Assembly (NCBI GenBank): GCA_028820845.1
Contig: JAPPII010000037.1
Coordinates: 60,664 to 124,663 of the forward strand
Source of the DNA: Candidatus Poribacteria bacterium
GTDB taxonomy: Bacteria > Poribacteria > WGA-4E > WGA-3G
DNA: 64,000 nt
Reading direction: 5' to 3'
The translations under genes and the position numbers were made by a program. The notes under the pieces were generated by a model. It was not told where the DNA came from, ran no database searches, and saw only the letters and a list, made by a program, of their open reading frames with translations. Within the stretch, counting starts at the first letter, position 1. Each line of letters starts with the position of its first letter. This document shows positions 51,207 to 59,598 of this stretch, piece after piece.

Positions 51207-51533
51207 GTGAAAACCAAATTTTTTGCGGACGCTGTGAACATAGGAAATTTGCCTGAGTACCATCTAAAACAAGAAAACGTTAAAAAGAAAATTAAACTTT
51301 TTGATGTCGTAGCACTCACGCATGATTTGCCCGAACTCAATCTGCGGCGTGGGCAAGTTGGTACAGTCGTTGAGATACTGTCAAACGGTGATGCTTTTGA
51401 AGTTGAATTTAGTGATCGTGACGGTCGCACCTACGAATCCCTCGGGTTTCGTGCCTCACAACTGATGGTTCTCCATCATGAACCGATGCAGGCACAGGTC
51501 GACTCTACGCCTGCACAACTCATCGCGGATTGA
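51207..51533 (+). CDS. DUF4926 domain protein with N-terminal extension
   Basis: A 108-residue protein. Residues about 29-92 match DUF4926 (KLFDVVALTHDLPELNLRRG, VGTVVEIL, AFEVEFSDRDGRTYES and LTVL-like LMVL). DUF4926 proteins are mostly about 70 residues, so the first 28 residues (FADAVNIGNLPEYHLKQENV) are an added segment. That segment looks like the end of DUF6883 partner proteins and may come from them. The GTG start follows CGGAGG by ten bases. It is 19 bases after the DUF6883 gene and likely co-transcribed. Confidence 0.7.
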   Translation: MKTKFFADAVNIGNLPEYHLKQENVKKKIKLFDVVALTHDLPELNLRRGQVGTVVEILSNGDAFEVEFSDRDGRTYESLGFRASQLMVLHHEPMQAQVDSTPAQLIAD

Positions 51534-51603
51534 GTTTTGCTCTGGTCAATGCCTCACACAGATTGAAATCAACTATCGTAGAGGATTATATGGATAAAAT
51601 CAT
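51528..51603 (+). repeat. repeated 76-bp leader, copy A
   Basis: GATTGAGTTTTGCTCTGGTC to ATGGATAAAATCATTC. A second copy, about 80 percent identical and with no gap, lies at 54639-54714. Here it begins at the stop of the DUF4926 gene and ends in the first codons (MDKI) of the next gene. Confidence 0.75.
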
Positions 51604-52306
51604 TCGGAAACTTACAAATATGGAAGCGTGGATTGAGTTCAATTCGCCGCCGGCTGAATCCAAGACGAACGCTGAGCTCATGAGATTCGTTGTAGAAGTT
51701 ATGAACCGGTGTTTGTACCTGCTCAGGGTAGGTGTTGCTGCAGCACCGGATGCAGAAACAGCTAACACAGGGTACGCCAAGCCCCAGGCAATAATTGTGG
51801 GATATATGGTGCAACTCACGAAATTATATGAAGGCGCGCTTATCCAGATTTGTGGGGGCCAACCTGAACTCACCCGCCTCTTTTCCGCTCCTATCCTTGA
51901 AGTTGCGCGAAACATGGAGGCTCTTATCATGTCAAGCGAGCAGTTCGACTATAGTTCCATTTCGGATTCGTATCCATCCGAGCAAAAGATGTTTCGAGAA
52001 CTGGAAGGTAAAGTTAAAAAGCATCTACTCACACCGGAAGGCCCCGATTGCATTCATAGAGAGTGGCATGATATCCGCTCATATTATCTTACGCAAAAAG
52101 GCGACTCCTACGCACCGGACTTGAGTCCCGGTAAACCCGATCCAAGATTAGGATGTCAGTTGACGCAAATATGCCTTGAAACCCTCTTCGTCTATTTAAA
52201 GTGGAATAGATCTGATCCTGATGCCTTAATAACATCTGTAGCCGTGAAACTACGCGAACTTAACGCAGCTCTTGGCGAGGCACATGAAAACACACTTGGC
52301 GAATGA
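51590..52306 (+). CDS. unknown helical protein
   Basis: A 238-residue soluble, mostly helical protein. The start is placed at the ATG at 51590 (MDKIIRKLTNMEAW) because AGAGGA lies upstream and the same leader occurs before another gene; the frame itself opens 20 codons earlier. Features are a Met/Arg-rich helix (NAELMRFVVEVMNRCLYLLR), YAKPQAIIVGYMVQLTKLYE and LREWHDIRSYYLTQKGD-like text (HREWHDIRSYYL). It vaguely recalls DUF5677-like proteins but I cannot assign it. There are no membrane segments and no catalytic motif that I can see. Confidence 0.6.
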   Translation: MDKIIRKLTNMEAWIEFNSPPAESKTNAELMRFVVEVMNRCLYLLRVGVAAAPDAETANTGYAKPQAIIVGYMVQLTKLYEGALIQICGGQPELTRLFSAPILEVARNMEALIMSSEQFDYSSISDSYPSEQKMFRELEGKVKKHLLTPEGPDCIHREWHDIRSYYLTQKGDSYAPDLSPGKPDPRLGCQLTQICLETLFVYLKWNRSDPDALITSVAVKLRELNAALGEAHENTLGE

Positions 52307-52325
52307 CTTGTATCAAATCTAATTA

Positions 52326-52460
52326 GAGCGGACGCATCCTGATCGTGAGTGGGTAATCACTGACGAGACGTTTAATGACATAATCGATGAGGCATTTATA
52401 TCGGAGCCGAATGTGCTGCGTGAGATATTTGGCGGACACATAAAAACAGAGGAATTGTAA
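52326..52460 (+). pseudogene. possible C-terminal gene fragment
   Basis: After a TAA the frame reads ERTHPDREWVITDETFNDII, then DEAFISEPNVL and GGHIKTEEL to a TAA at 52458. It has protein-like composition but no start codon. It may be the tail of a lost gene. It fills most of the gap between the 51590 gene and the WD40-dockerin gene. Confidence 0.35.
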
Positions 52461-52494
52461 AACGAAAATTCTTATTATTGCGTAAGGAAAACTT

Positions 52495-54585
52495 ATGAAG
52501 CGTTTTTTTATTTTAGGTTTGGTTCTAACTTTCTGCGTGTACTTCACAACAGCAGCATTTGCGCAATTTTCGACACCTCAAAGTTCGGGACAATTGTCTC
52601 TGCCCATCGGTGCGAAAGCGCATTTGGGTAAAGGCGGTGTTAGCCGCATGCAATACTCACCGGATAACAAGCATCTTGCTGTTGCGACACGGTCAGGCAT
52701 TGTCTGGATTTATGAAACCGAAACGCATGAACCTGTCTCCGTTTTAGAAGGACATCCAGGGCAAGTTTACGATGTAGCATTCAGTTCGGATAGCAAACGG
52801 ATGCTTTCAGGGGTAGACAACGAAGGGCTTGCCTATCTGTGGGATACACAGACGTGGCAACTTTTGTATACATTCCGTACAACTTCAGATAGGCCTTTTA
52901 GTATTCAGGGAGGGTTGTGGTTCAGTGCTGATGAGACAGCTGTCATGATGCAGAATTGGTTTGATAAGTCTGTAGATGTCTATGATATAGAAACCGGCGC
53001 GCATCTCGAAAATATCCCGATAGCCGCAGCCGAACCGTTAATCCCGCCTATGCCTGCTCCTCCCCCATTTTTAGAGGCGGATGGCACAAATCAGATGATA
53101 GCATACCCTACACCGAGTTTCCATTCACCCACATTTGCGGATGCCGATGAGACCCTCTGGCGTCGCGTTCCGAATAGCGATATGATTGCGGCGTGGGAAA
53201 ACCCGTACGGAGACCCGGCCGTTTCGCTTCGTTTTTTTAACGTCAATACAGGTGAATTCCGCTACGAGGTAATATGTTGTTTAATCAACTACCCGGGTCG
53301 AGATTATGACACACTTTATGTATTTAGTGATGTCGCATTTTCGCCGGATGGACGACACGTTGCGATCGCTGGTGAAGAGGGGACGGTCCGTATTTTTGAT
53401 ATTCACAATAGAAATACCGTCATTGAAGAAGGGCCTACACACATCACAGTTTCTCCCTTCCCCCGTCCTGTCGCCGTCATTGATGGACATACCCGCAATG
53501 TTACGAGTATCGCATTTTCGCCGGATGGCGAAACGCTTGCAACGGATTCCACGATGGCAACATTATGGGATGTTGACACACAGACACTGTTATGGCGACT
53601 CCCTGGCGGGGACGGGCTGGGGAGCATAGCATTTTCACCCGATGGACTCCTGGCACTCCCCGGCAAGAGAGGCACTGTGAGTTTTATGGATGTCAATACC
53701 CGGCTGCCGGTGCGAACGATTCATGCGGGTTATGATGTGCTCTTTTCTCCCGACATGAAAATCTACGCAGACATCCGAGACGGTCGGATACATCTTGTGG
53801 ACACTGACACTGGTAGGTTTGTACATGAACTCAGTACGCCGCTGACACCAACGAGTGGTCACCCAGTACATATTTCAGTGATGGCGTTTAGTCCAGATAG
53901 TCGGATGCTGGCAGGTGGAGGTTTCACCTCAATATTTATCTATGATGTTCAAACAGGTGAACAATTACATTTCCTAGATACTGGATCTAGTGGAGTTCAA
54001 CTTCTCAGTCTCGCTTTTTCACCCGATGGACGTATACTCGCAAGTGGTGACAATAAAAGCATCATACGTTTATGGGAGACAACAAGTGGAACACTCCGAC
54101 GCACGATTCTCGATAAACGCAAGGCATCTACCGATGCATGGGACAATACACCTTCAGAGTTACGTTCGATTCCAAATGTCTATCTCAATGATGTGGCGAG
54201 CCTGGCGTTTTCGCCGGATGGCACTGTGTTGGTGAGTGGGGATCTCTCCGGTCACATCGACTTTTGGGATGTCGAGAGTGGTGCGCATTTACAGAGACTT
54301 TATGCATATAGAAATCGTGTGGTCGATTTAGCGTTCTCGCCGGATGGCAACACCCTCGCGAGTGCTGCTGACGATATCGTGCTGCTATGGGAATACGATC
54401 CGCTGAGCTTCACAACGCACCCTGATGACCCCAGAGATGTCAATGATGATGGTGTCATCAACATCTTAGACCTCGTGAGCGTTGCCGAAGCGATTGGTAA
54501 ATCTGGGTATCCTATTCATGCAGATGTTAATGGTGATCGTGTTATCAACATCTTAGACCTCGTGAGCGTTGCCGGTGGTTTCTAA
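52495..54585 (+). CDS. secreted WD40-repeat protein with C-terminal dockerin
   Basis: A 696-residue exported protein. Residues 1-23 are a signal peptide (FFILGLVLTFCVYFTTAAFA). The body is a series of WD40/propeller blades with repeated AFSPDGxxLA strands (VAFSSDSKRMLSG, IAFSPDGETLATD, VMAFSPDSRMLAGG, LAFSPDGRILASG, LAFSPDGTVLVSG, LAFSPDGNTLASA). The last 55 residues form a type I dockerin with two calcium loops, DVNDDGVINILDLVSVAEAI and DVNGDRVINILDLVSVA; the second has Arg in place of a loop Gly. It should bind a cohesin-bearing partner outside the cell. AAGGAAAACTT precedes the ATG. Confidence 0.9.
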   Translation: MKRFFILGLVLTFCVYFTTAAFAQFSTPQSSGQLSLPIGAKAHLGKGGVSRMQYSPDNKHLAVATRSGIVWIYETETHEPVSVLEGHPGQVYDVAFSSDSKRMLSGVDNEGLAYLWDTQTWQLLYTFRTTSDRPFSIQGGLWFSADETAVMMQNWFDKSVDVYDIETGAHLENIPIAAAEPLIPPMPAPPPFLEADGTNQMIAYPTPSFHSPTFADADETLWRRVPNSDMIAAWENPYGDPAVSLRFFNVNTGEFRYEVICCLINYPGRDYDTLYVFSDVAFSPDGRHVAIAGEEGTVRIFDIHNRNTVIEEGPTHITVSPFPRPVAVIDGHTRNVTSIAFSPDGETLATDSTMATLWDVDTQTLLWRLPGGDGLGSIAFSPDGLLALPGKRGTVSFMDVNTRLPVRTIHAGYDVLFSPDMKIYADIRDGRIHLVDTDTGRFVHELSTPLTPTSGHPVHISVMAFSPDSRMLAGGGFTSIFIYDVQTGEQLHFLDTGSSGVQLLSLAFSPDGRILASGDNKSIIRLWETTSGTLRRTILDKRKASTDAWDNTPSELRSIPNVYLNDVASLAFSPDGTVLVSGDLSGHIDFWDVESGAHLQRLYAYRNRVVDLAFSPDGNTLASAADDIVLLWEYDPLSFTTHPDDPRDVNDDGVINILDLVSVAEAIGKSGYPIHADVNGDRVINILDLVSVAGGF

Positions 54586-54587
54586 GA

Positions 54588-54617
54588 ATCGCGAGCACAG
54601 CTCGCTCCTACAAGAGG
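54588..54617. repeat. GCGAGCACAGCTCGC repeat, single copy
   Basis: ATCGCGAGCACAGCTCGCTC then CTACAAGAGG, three bases after the WD40-dockerin stop. It is probably a hairpin terminator for that gene. Confidence 0.75.
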
Positions 54618-54638
54618 AGGGTGGTCTGTAGGCGAACA

Positions 54639-54714
54639 GATTGAGTTTCGCTCTGGTCAACGCCCCACGGGGGTCGAAACCGACTATCGTAGAGGACTAT
54701 ATGGATAAAATCAC
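54639..54714 (+). repeat. repeated 76-bp leader, copy B
   Basis: Second copy of the leader at 51528-51603. It carries a complete ribosome binding site (AGAGGA) and start (ATGGATAAAATCAC). Confidence 0.75.
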
Positions 54715-54790
54715 TCTTACCATAGACGAAATAAAACTCGGAACAAAAATTTGTTATGATAAAAAATACTATACTTTTAGTATCAGATGA
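54701..54790 (+). CDS. 29-residue leader peptide or gene remnant
   Basis: The repeated leader delivers an ATG at 54701 and a short frame MDKITLTIDEIKLGTKICYD and nine more residues, ended by TGA at 54788. It has a better ribosome binding site than the 54756 frame, which it overlaps in another phase. It may be a remnant of a once larger MDKI-type gene, or a peptide whose translation couples to the next gene. Confidence 0.35.
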   Translation: MDKITLTIDEIKLGTKICYDKKYYTFSIR

Positions 54791-55304
54791 GGCGATGCCA
54801 GAAGATCTCTATAATGAGGTGCCTGGTCGTTTGCTTTCTCTATTTACATCTCCAATTATTGAGACAGATGATATTGTCTATCCTGGTTTTGTTGGAGAAG
54901 ACACCCAAATTGAGAATACGGGCGTATTTAGCCGTCCAATCTCCAGATGTACTGCGTTCGCATTCCGAGCAGACTGGCAAGATGTTAAGACTGAGCTGGA
55001 GATAGCGTACGTAAAGATGAATGATACAACTGGAAGGGAAGTATCGTTAATTGGTATGTATTCCGAACATTCATCAAAATATCCTTCCTTTATTAAAAAC
55101 ATATTCGATCGGACATCTTGGAAAGAATTACCGGTGCTGACACATGAGACATTCCATTTTTATTTGGAGAATCTGGGCATGTATGTTACGATGTTAGCAA
55201 TACCCGATTTAGCAGGAAAATATAATACAAAAATTGGATTGTCTTGCCATGGGTATGAAAAATGGTGCTCGATAATGGCTTCACAACTTCCGTTTACTGA
55301 GTAG
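54756..55304 (+). CDS. unknown cytoplasmic protein
   Basis: A 182-residue protein without signal or membrane segments. It begins MIKNTILLVSDEAMPEDLYN, has a beta/alpha mix (AFAFRADWQDVKTELEIAYV, VSLIGMYSEHSSKYPSF, LTHETFHFYLENLG) and ends SIMASQLPFTE. I recognise no family. The start has no Shine-Dalgarno sequence of its own. It is followed at 34 bases by two small membrane-protein genes on the same strand, which may belong with it. Confidence 0.6.
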   Translation: MIKNTILLVSDEAMPEDLYNEVPGRLLSLFTSPIIETDDIVYPGFVGEDTQIENTGVFSRPISRCTAFAFRADWQDVKTELEIAYVKMNDTTGREVSLIGMYSEHSSKYPSFIKNIFDRTSWKELPVLTHETFHFYLENLGMYVTMLAIPDLAGKYNTKIGLSCHGYEKWCSIMASQLPFTE

Positions 55305-55338
55305 GCTTTGGAATGAGGATCTTACCTGCCGGTAAGGC

Positions 55339-55647
55339 TTGGCACCAACGCCTAAAATTCCGAGAAATATTTTGAAACACAAGTTTTTAGCCTTTCTTAA
55401 TTCGCTAGTTGTGCTCATTTTAGAAGCATTTTACATTGCAGCTTACATTCTATTATGTTTCGGTTTGTCCAAACTTGTCAGATATACTATCGGCTCAAAA
55501 TGGACTGAAGTTATGGATAATATCAGTTACGGAGCTCTGATCGTGGTTAGTTTGATTGGGGCAATTCGATTTATTGCTCAAATAGGGATTCAAACTTATC
55601 GGCATTTAAAAAAGGAGGTAAAAAATGAACATGATAGAAATTATTAA
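55339..55647 (+). CDS. small membrane protein
   Basis: A 102-residue protein with two hydrophobic helices (FLNSLVVLILEAFYIAAYIL and GALIVVSLIGAIRFIAQIGI) and basic ends. The start is a TTG without a clear binding site; an internal TTG at NILKHK is an alternative. It overlaps the next gene by 23 bases, and the binding site of that gene (AAAGGAGG) lies inside this one. No family recognised. Low predicted expression from the poor start is possible. Confidence 0.55.
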   Translation: MAPTPKIPRNILKHKFLAFLNSLVVLILEAFYIAAYILLCFGLSKLVRYTIGSKWTEVMDNISYGALIVVSLIGAIRFIAQIGIQTYRHLKKEVKNEHDRNY

Positions 55648-56005
55648 AGAAAAAACTCTCTGGCTAATTGGGGCAGTATTAATTACCATCCCTCTGCTGG
55701 CATGTTACCCGATTCTAAAGTTTCTCGGCTTGTCCTCAAAGGTCGCCACAATCGCTACGGCTTGTCTATCAGGTATCGCGTACATTTTTTTGGTTACTTA
55801 TATTCAGCCATTTCTACGCAAAATTCTACCATTCATTCGATCCAAAGCACCAGATGAATCTCCAGCCCTTGTATCCAAAGGGAGTAGCATAGGCATCGAA
55901 ATTGTAAAAGGTCTGAGTTCATACTTTAGTGATAGCGAATTAGATATCCCCTTTTCAAATACCCATATTGCGAGAGACTTTAGAGGTGACTGGACCCATT
56001 CATAA
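55625..56005 (+). CDS. small membrane protein
   Basis: A 126-residue protein with two membrane helices (TLWLIGAVLITIPLLACYPI and VATIATACLSGIAYIFLVTY) and a soluble tail of about 60 residues (KAPDESPALVSKGSS to FRGDWTHS). A strong AGGAGGT lies five bases before the ATG. It overlaps the previous membrane gene, so the two are made together, perhaps as a complex with the 54756 protein. No family recognised. Confidence 0.6.
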   Translation: MNMIEIIKEKTLWLIGAVLITIPLLACYPILKFLGLSSKVATIATACLSGIAYIFLVTYIQPFLRKILPFIRSKAPDESPALVSKGSSIGIEIVKGLSSYFSDSELDIPFSNTHIARDFRGDWTHS

Positions 56006-56182
56006 AGGAGAATGTCCATGACAAAAGTTATAAATAAAATATAAAAAATCGCAATAAGTAGTTTTCTGAACACATTAACTGGAGAAGACTGTTACAATTG
56101 GCAGGAACGCACCATCCGGCATAAGACCCGAAAGAAATAAATCGAAATCAACATCATACATTCGACCAGGAGCAATCTGCAC

Positions 56183-57208
56183 ATGAACAAAACCCCTAAG
56201 ATTCGGGTTGGCGTTATCGGAACAGGACGTATCGGTAAATTACACATCGAACACCTCGCGCAAGACATACCAGAAACCGATCTCGTGGCACTTTGCAGTC
56301 TCGACCGTCCGAGCATGAACAGTCTCGCGGAAGAGTTTAATGTCCCACAGACTGTAGATGATTACACTGAACTCTTAGCCGATCCGCAGATTGATGCCGT
56401 GCTAATTACGTCTGCTACCAATACACATGTAGAAATTAGCCAAGCGGCTGCTAAAGCACGGAAACACATCTTTTGTGAGAAACCGATTGCATTAGATTTG
56501 GAAGAGATTGACGAAACTCTGGCGATTGTGGAGGAAACAGGGGTTAAGTTTCAGGTAGGCTTTCAGCGTAGGTTTGATACGAGTTTCATGCGAGTCCGAG
56601 AAGCAGTTGCCTCTGGAGAGATTGGTGAGCCGCACATCTTGCGGATTACGAGTCGCGATCCGGGACCACCACCGATTGAATATATCAAAGTCTCCGGTGG
56701 CATTTTTCTTGACATGATGATTCACGATTTCGATATGGCGCGCTATCTTATCGGGGATGAAGTCGTGGAAATCTACGCAACAGGAAATGTCCGCGTAGAT
56801 CCACAAATCGGCAAGGCAGGCGACATTGATACCGCTGTTATTATCGGACGCTTCCAAAATGGGGTTATTGCAACCATCGACAACAGCAGAGAGGCTGTAT
56901 ACGGCTACGACCAGCGAGTTGAAGTTTTTGGATCAAAGGGAATGGTTACGGTAGCAAATCCGTTGACAGATACTGTCACCTTTAGTGGAAGTGAGGGGAC
57001 TCATGCTGCTTTACCGCCATACTTCTTTGTGGAACGCTATAAGGCGGCATATCTTTCGGAACTACAAGCGTTTTTCAGGTGTATTCAAGAACGGACACCA
57101 CCGCCAGTGACAGGTAAGGATGGACGGGTACCCGTTGTGATGGGATTGGCTGCGCTGAAGTCGCTTCGTGAAAACCGCCCAGTCTTGCTATCTGAGATCT
57201 CGTCTTAG
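56183..57208 (+). CDS. iolG: inositol 2-dehydrogenase-like oxidoreductase
   Basis: A 341-residue Gfo/Idh/MocA protein. The cofactor loop is GVIGTGRIGKLHIEHL and the catalytic EKP is in HIFCEKPIALD near residue 98. The segments QVGFQRRFD, ITSRDPGPPP and SGGIFLDMMIHDFDMARYL (with the catalytic Asp/His) are strongly typical of inositol 2-dehydrogenase. It oxidises myo-inositol to the 2-keto form with NAD. The length is normal. CCAGGAGC precedes the ATG. No other iol genes lie next to it, although sugar isomerases elsewhere in the window could act on its product. Confidence 0.87.
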   Translation: MNKTPKIRVGVIGTGRIGKLHIEHLAQDIPETDLVALCSLDRPSMNSLAEEFNVPQTVDDYTELLADPQIDAVLITSATNTHVEISQAAAKARKHIFCEKPIALDLEEIDETLAIVEETGVKFQVGFQRRFDTSFMRVREAVASGEIGEPHILRITSRDPGPPPIEYIKVSGGIFLDMMIHDFDMARYLIGDEVVEIYATGNVRVDPQIGKAGDIDTAVIIGRFQNGVIATIDNSREAVYGYDQRVEVFGSKGMVTVANPLTDTVTFSGSEGTHAALPPYFFVERYKAAYLSELQAFFRCIQERTPPPVTGKDGRVPVVMGLAALKSLRENRPVLLSEISS

Positions 57209-57279
57209 AAACACGACTTACGCAAAAACGCGATGAGATGCTTATCTTTGGACAGCATAGATGTTTAATCAGAGGAAAC

Positions 57280-57308
57280 CCGGTGCGGTTAGAAACCGCA
57301 CCTACCGG
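57280..57308. repeat. REP-like palindrome, second copy
   Basis: Identical over 29 bases to 9341-9369. It lies between the convergent iolG and ABC ATPase genes, where it could act as a two-way terminator. Confidence 0.75.
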
Positions 57309-57344
57309 TAAGGTACGTAAGTCCTAAGGAATTCGTGGTGTCGG

Positions 57345-58073
57345 TTAGTGCCCACCGACTTCACCGACTTCGATTTCAATCTCGTCTCGGTTTCTAATGC
57401 GTTCAACGAGTCCATCTCGGATGTCTACAATCCTATCAGAGACATCAAGCATTTTCAGGTCGTGTGTAGCAGAAATTATAGTAACCCCCTGCTCCTCATT
57501 TAACTGTTTAATCAAGTCAATAATTTCGCGTCCGATAACAGTATCAAGATTCGCCGTCGGTTCATCGGCGAGGACGATGCTTGGGTCATTGGCGAGGGCT
57601 CTGGCGATGGCGACGCGCTGCCGTTGTCCACCGGAGAGTTCATCAGGAAGATGAAACATCCGATCCCCTAACCCTACCATGTCAAGCAATTTTTCGGCTT
57701 TTTCATTGCGCTGTTTCTCAGGAAGCCCTGCAAAAATCATGGGTAATGTTACATTCCCATGTGCGCTCCGTACATGCAACAGGTTATAACTCTGAAAGAT
57801 ATAACCTACCCGGTGGCAACGAAATGCCGCAATCTGTCTCTGTGAAAGTTGCGACATATTTTGCCCGTCAATGTAAACCTGTCCTTCCGTAGGCGTATCA
57901 AGTGCGCCAATCATGTTAAAGAGCGTTGACTTCCCGGAACCGGAAGGTCCCATCAATGAAACGTACTCTCCGCGTTCAATCTCAATATTGATACCATCCA
58001 AGGCACGGAGGACGTTTGAGCCCATCCGATATTCCTTGACGACATCCTCAGTTTTCACAACAATATCAGCCAT
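57345..58073 (-). CDS. ABC transporter ATPase (MacB/LolD type)
   Basis: A 242-residue ATPase. It has Walker A GPSGSGKSTLF near residue 40, the Q-loop in YIFQSYNLL, the signature LSGGQRQRVAIARAL, Walker B IVLADEPTANLD and the H-loop in ATHDLKM. The short length and the LxGxxVxxEYR-like start (VVKEYRMGSNVLRALDGINI) fit the MacB/LolD family, which drives lipoprotein release or peptide export without a transport cycle through the membrane. The ATG at 58073 (MADIVVKTE) is behind AAGGAAAAGG; eleven further open codons lie upstream. It follows the FtsX-like permease gene. Confidence 0.92.
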   Translation of the reverse strand: MADIVVKTEDVVKEYRMGSNVLRALDGINIEIERGEYVSLMGPSGSGKSTLFNMIGALDTPTEGQVYIDGQNMSQLSQRQIAAFRCHRVGYIFQSYNLLHVRSAHGNVTLPMIFAGLPEKQRNEKAEKLLDMVGLGDRMFHLPDELSGGQRQRVAIARALANDPSIVLADEPTANLDTVIGREIIDLIKQLNEEQGVTIISATHDLKMLDVSDRIVDIRDGLVERIRNRDEIEIEVGEVGGH

Positions 58074-58173
58074 AGCCTTTTCCTTTTTCGCCTCCGGTCC
58101 CATCACCAGCGGAGCTGTAGATTTGATTTTCAGGTTCCCCTATGCAGTGTACAAGAGCCGTGTCGAATAGTCC

Positions 58174-58851
58174 CTATACCTCAGTCCGCATTGCCTCAGC
58201 GGGTGGGAGTTTTGCCGCACGCCATGCTGGGAACGATGAACCGATTACAGCCAAAACCATACCCAAACAGCAGCCAAGCAAGATGACCACAAGCACACCC
58301 AACCGCAGGGTGCCATCTTCAGGTTGCGCGGGTAGTAAAGGGAAATAGAAAAACAGATCTAACCCATAGTCTTTAAGCCCCAAAAGAACGGCACCCAGCG
58401 TTCCGATGAGCGCGCCGATAAGGGCACCCGAAAACCCTTGGAACCCGGATTCAAGTAGGAAGAGTCGCACCACGAACCCGTCTAACGCGCCGAGACATTT
58501 CATTGTACCAATCTCACGGAAACGTTCCGTGACTGCCATCAACATAGAATTTGCAATCCCAACGACACAGACAATCAAGGACATAACAATGAGCCAAATA
58601 TCTTTCGTGGAAATGCCTTTTTCTGTTGTTTCTTCAAAAGTGTTAATTGTCGATTGTCGCCCGCTCTCTTGTAGGGCAAGGCCGATTTCATTATTCGTCC
58701 AGACTGAAACTAAGAATGCAATGCCCAGTGTAATACCTGCCGTTGTAATAATCGAACGCCCAAAACGGATTTTCAAACTTTGAAAACTAATCCGTAGTGA
58801 TTCCATAAACGGAAGATCAATCTGTTCTTCAATTGGTGTTCTTTGCTGCAA
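58174..58851 (-). CDS. FtsX-like permease without periplasmic domain
   Basis: A 225-residue permease. TM1 (SIITTAGITLGIAFLVSVWT) is followed within about 50 residues by TM2-4 of the FtsX core (LIVMSLIVCVVGIANSMLMA, VTERFREIGTMKCLGA, and a C-terminal helix before SFPAWRAAKLPPAEAMR). In MacB and LolC/E a periplasmic domain of about 200 residues lies between TM1 and TM2, and here it is almost absent. TTG start with AAGGAGG nine bases ahead. It is first in a minus-strand pair with the ATPase, from a promoter at 58885-58913. Confidence 0.85.
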   Translation of the reverse strand: MQQRTPIEEQIDLPFMESLRISFQSLKIRFGRSIITTAGITLGIAFLVSVWTNNEIGLALQESGRQSTINTFEETTEKGISTKDIWLIVMSLIVCVVGIANSMLMAVTERFREIGTMKCLGALDGFVVRLFLLESGFQGFSGALIGALIGTLGAVLLGLKDYGLDLFFYFPLLPAQPEDGTLRLGVLVVILLGCCLGMVLAVIGSSFPAWRAAKLPPAEAMRTEV

Positions 58852-58884
58852 AGATTTGCCTCCTTAATTTGTATCTATTTATGT

Positions 58885-58913
58885 ATTGTATCAAATTTAC
58901 AATTTCAAGTCAA
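58885..58913 (-). promoter_or_regulatory. sigma-70 promoter of the ABC transporter pair
   Basis: On the minus strand TTGACT, a 17-base spacer and TACAAT. It is about 35 bases before the TTG start. Confidence 0.7.
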
Positions 58914-59057
58914 ATTATTCATTTAAAATTCAAGATGACTTAGCCCTCATTTTTATAGTAGGTGCATAGATCGTCGGTGTCAGTTGTGAAAAAGGAGCGC
59001 GCGTCTATAGGCGTGCCCAGAAGCACTTCACAGGGATTGAACCGAAATTATTTTTTC

Positions 59058-59086
59058 TTGACAAAATTTGTATTTCTTTTTAAACT
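59058..59086 (+). promoter_or_regulatory. possible promoter of the Cys-rich peptide operon
   Basis: TTGACA, a 17-base spacer and TAAACT. A small hairpin (AATTGT-aaa-ACAATT) lies at about 59207-59221, just before the gene. The rest of the gap 58852-59226 shows nothing else. Confidence 0.5.
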
Positions 59087-59226
59087 CCATACAGTGTTTA
59101 TCAACACGGTAAAAAATCAGACTTCGCGTTTTTGATGGCAATTTAATGCTGGTTCTTCCTATTTTGATTTCTGTCAAGGTAAAAACATCACGTATCCGCG
59201 TGACGAATTGTAAAACAATTAAGAAG

Positions 59227-59598
59227 ATGTTAGAAATGTTAAGAAATTTTTTCTCAAGCCCTAACGTACCAGGGCGGCTGATGGTTGTGCTTACCTTCAC
59301 TGCGGGGATTATTTTCGCGGGGGCATTTAATGGTTTTGTTGTGGAAACAGAGGCGAAGAGTTGCTGTGGCGGTGGAGCGGAGGTATCGCTTTTCACTAGC
59401 AGTGAAAGTAATAGTGACGGCTGCACGTGTATAGGTGGTAGTTACTGTGGATCTTGCGATACTTCGTCCGACTGCAGCGGTTCTAAATCCACGTCTTGTT
59501 ATGGCGGATGTGAATGTTCCAGTTGTACTACAGGGACTACTGTTTGCGGCAATGATGATGATCAAGCTTGCAGCAGCGTTTGTGATGATGACTCTTAA
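59227..59598 (+). CDS. secreted cysteine-rich peptide precursor (14 Cys)
   Basis: A 123-residue protein from the ATG at 59227 (or 59236). A basic start (MLRNFFSSPNVPGRL) and a hydrophobic signal (MVVLTFTAGIIFAGAFNGFV) are followed by about 80 residues with 14 cysteines in small Gly/Ser/Thr/Asp spacers: KSCCGGGA, DGCTCIGG, YCGSCDTSSDC, CYGGCECSSC, VCGNDDDQACSSVC. The composition and spacing look like a disulphide-rich surface or toxin-like peptide, or a metal-binding one. I recognise no family. Its end overlaps the start of the WD40 gene by 14 bases, so the two are translationally coupled. A weak AAGAAG serves as its binding site. Confidence 0.7.
   Translation: MLEMLRNFFSSPNVPGRLMVVLTFTAGIIFAGAFNGFVVETEAKSCCGGGAEVSLFTSSESNSDGCTCIGGSYCGSCDTSSDCSGSKSTSCYGGCECSSCTTGTTVCGNDDDQACSSVCDDDS

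Noticed and set aside
59435..59584. 50-codon upstream extension of the WD40 protein
   Set aside because: It is the Cys-rich gene read in another frame; WD40-like sequence begins only after the ATG at 59585.
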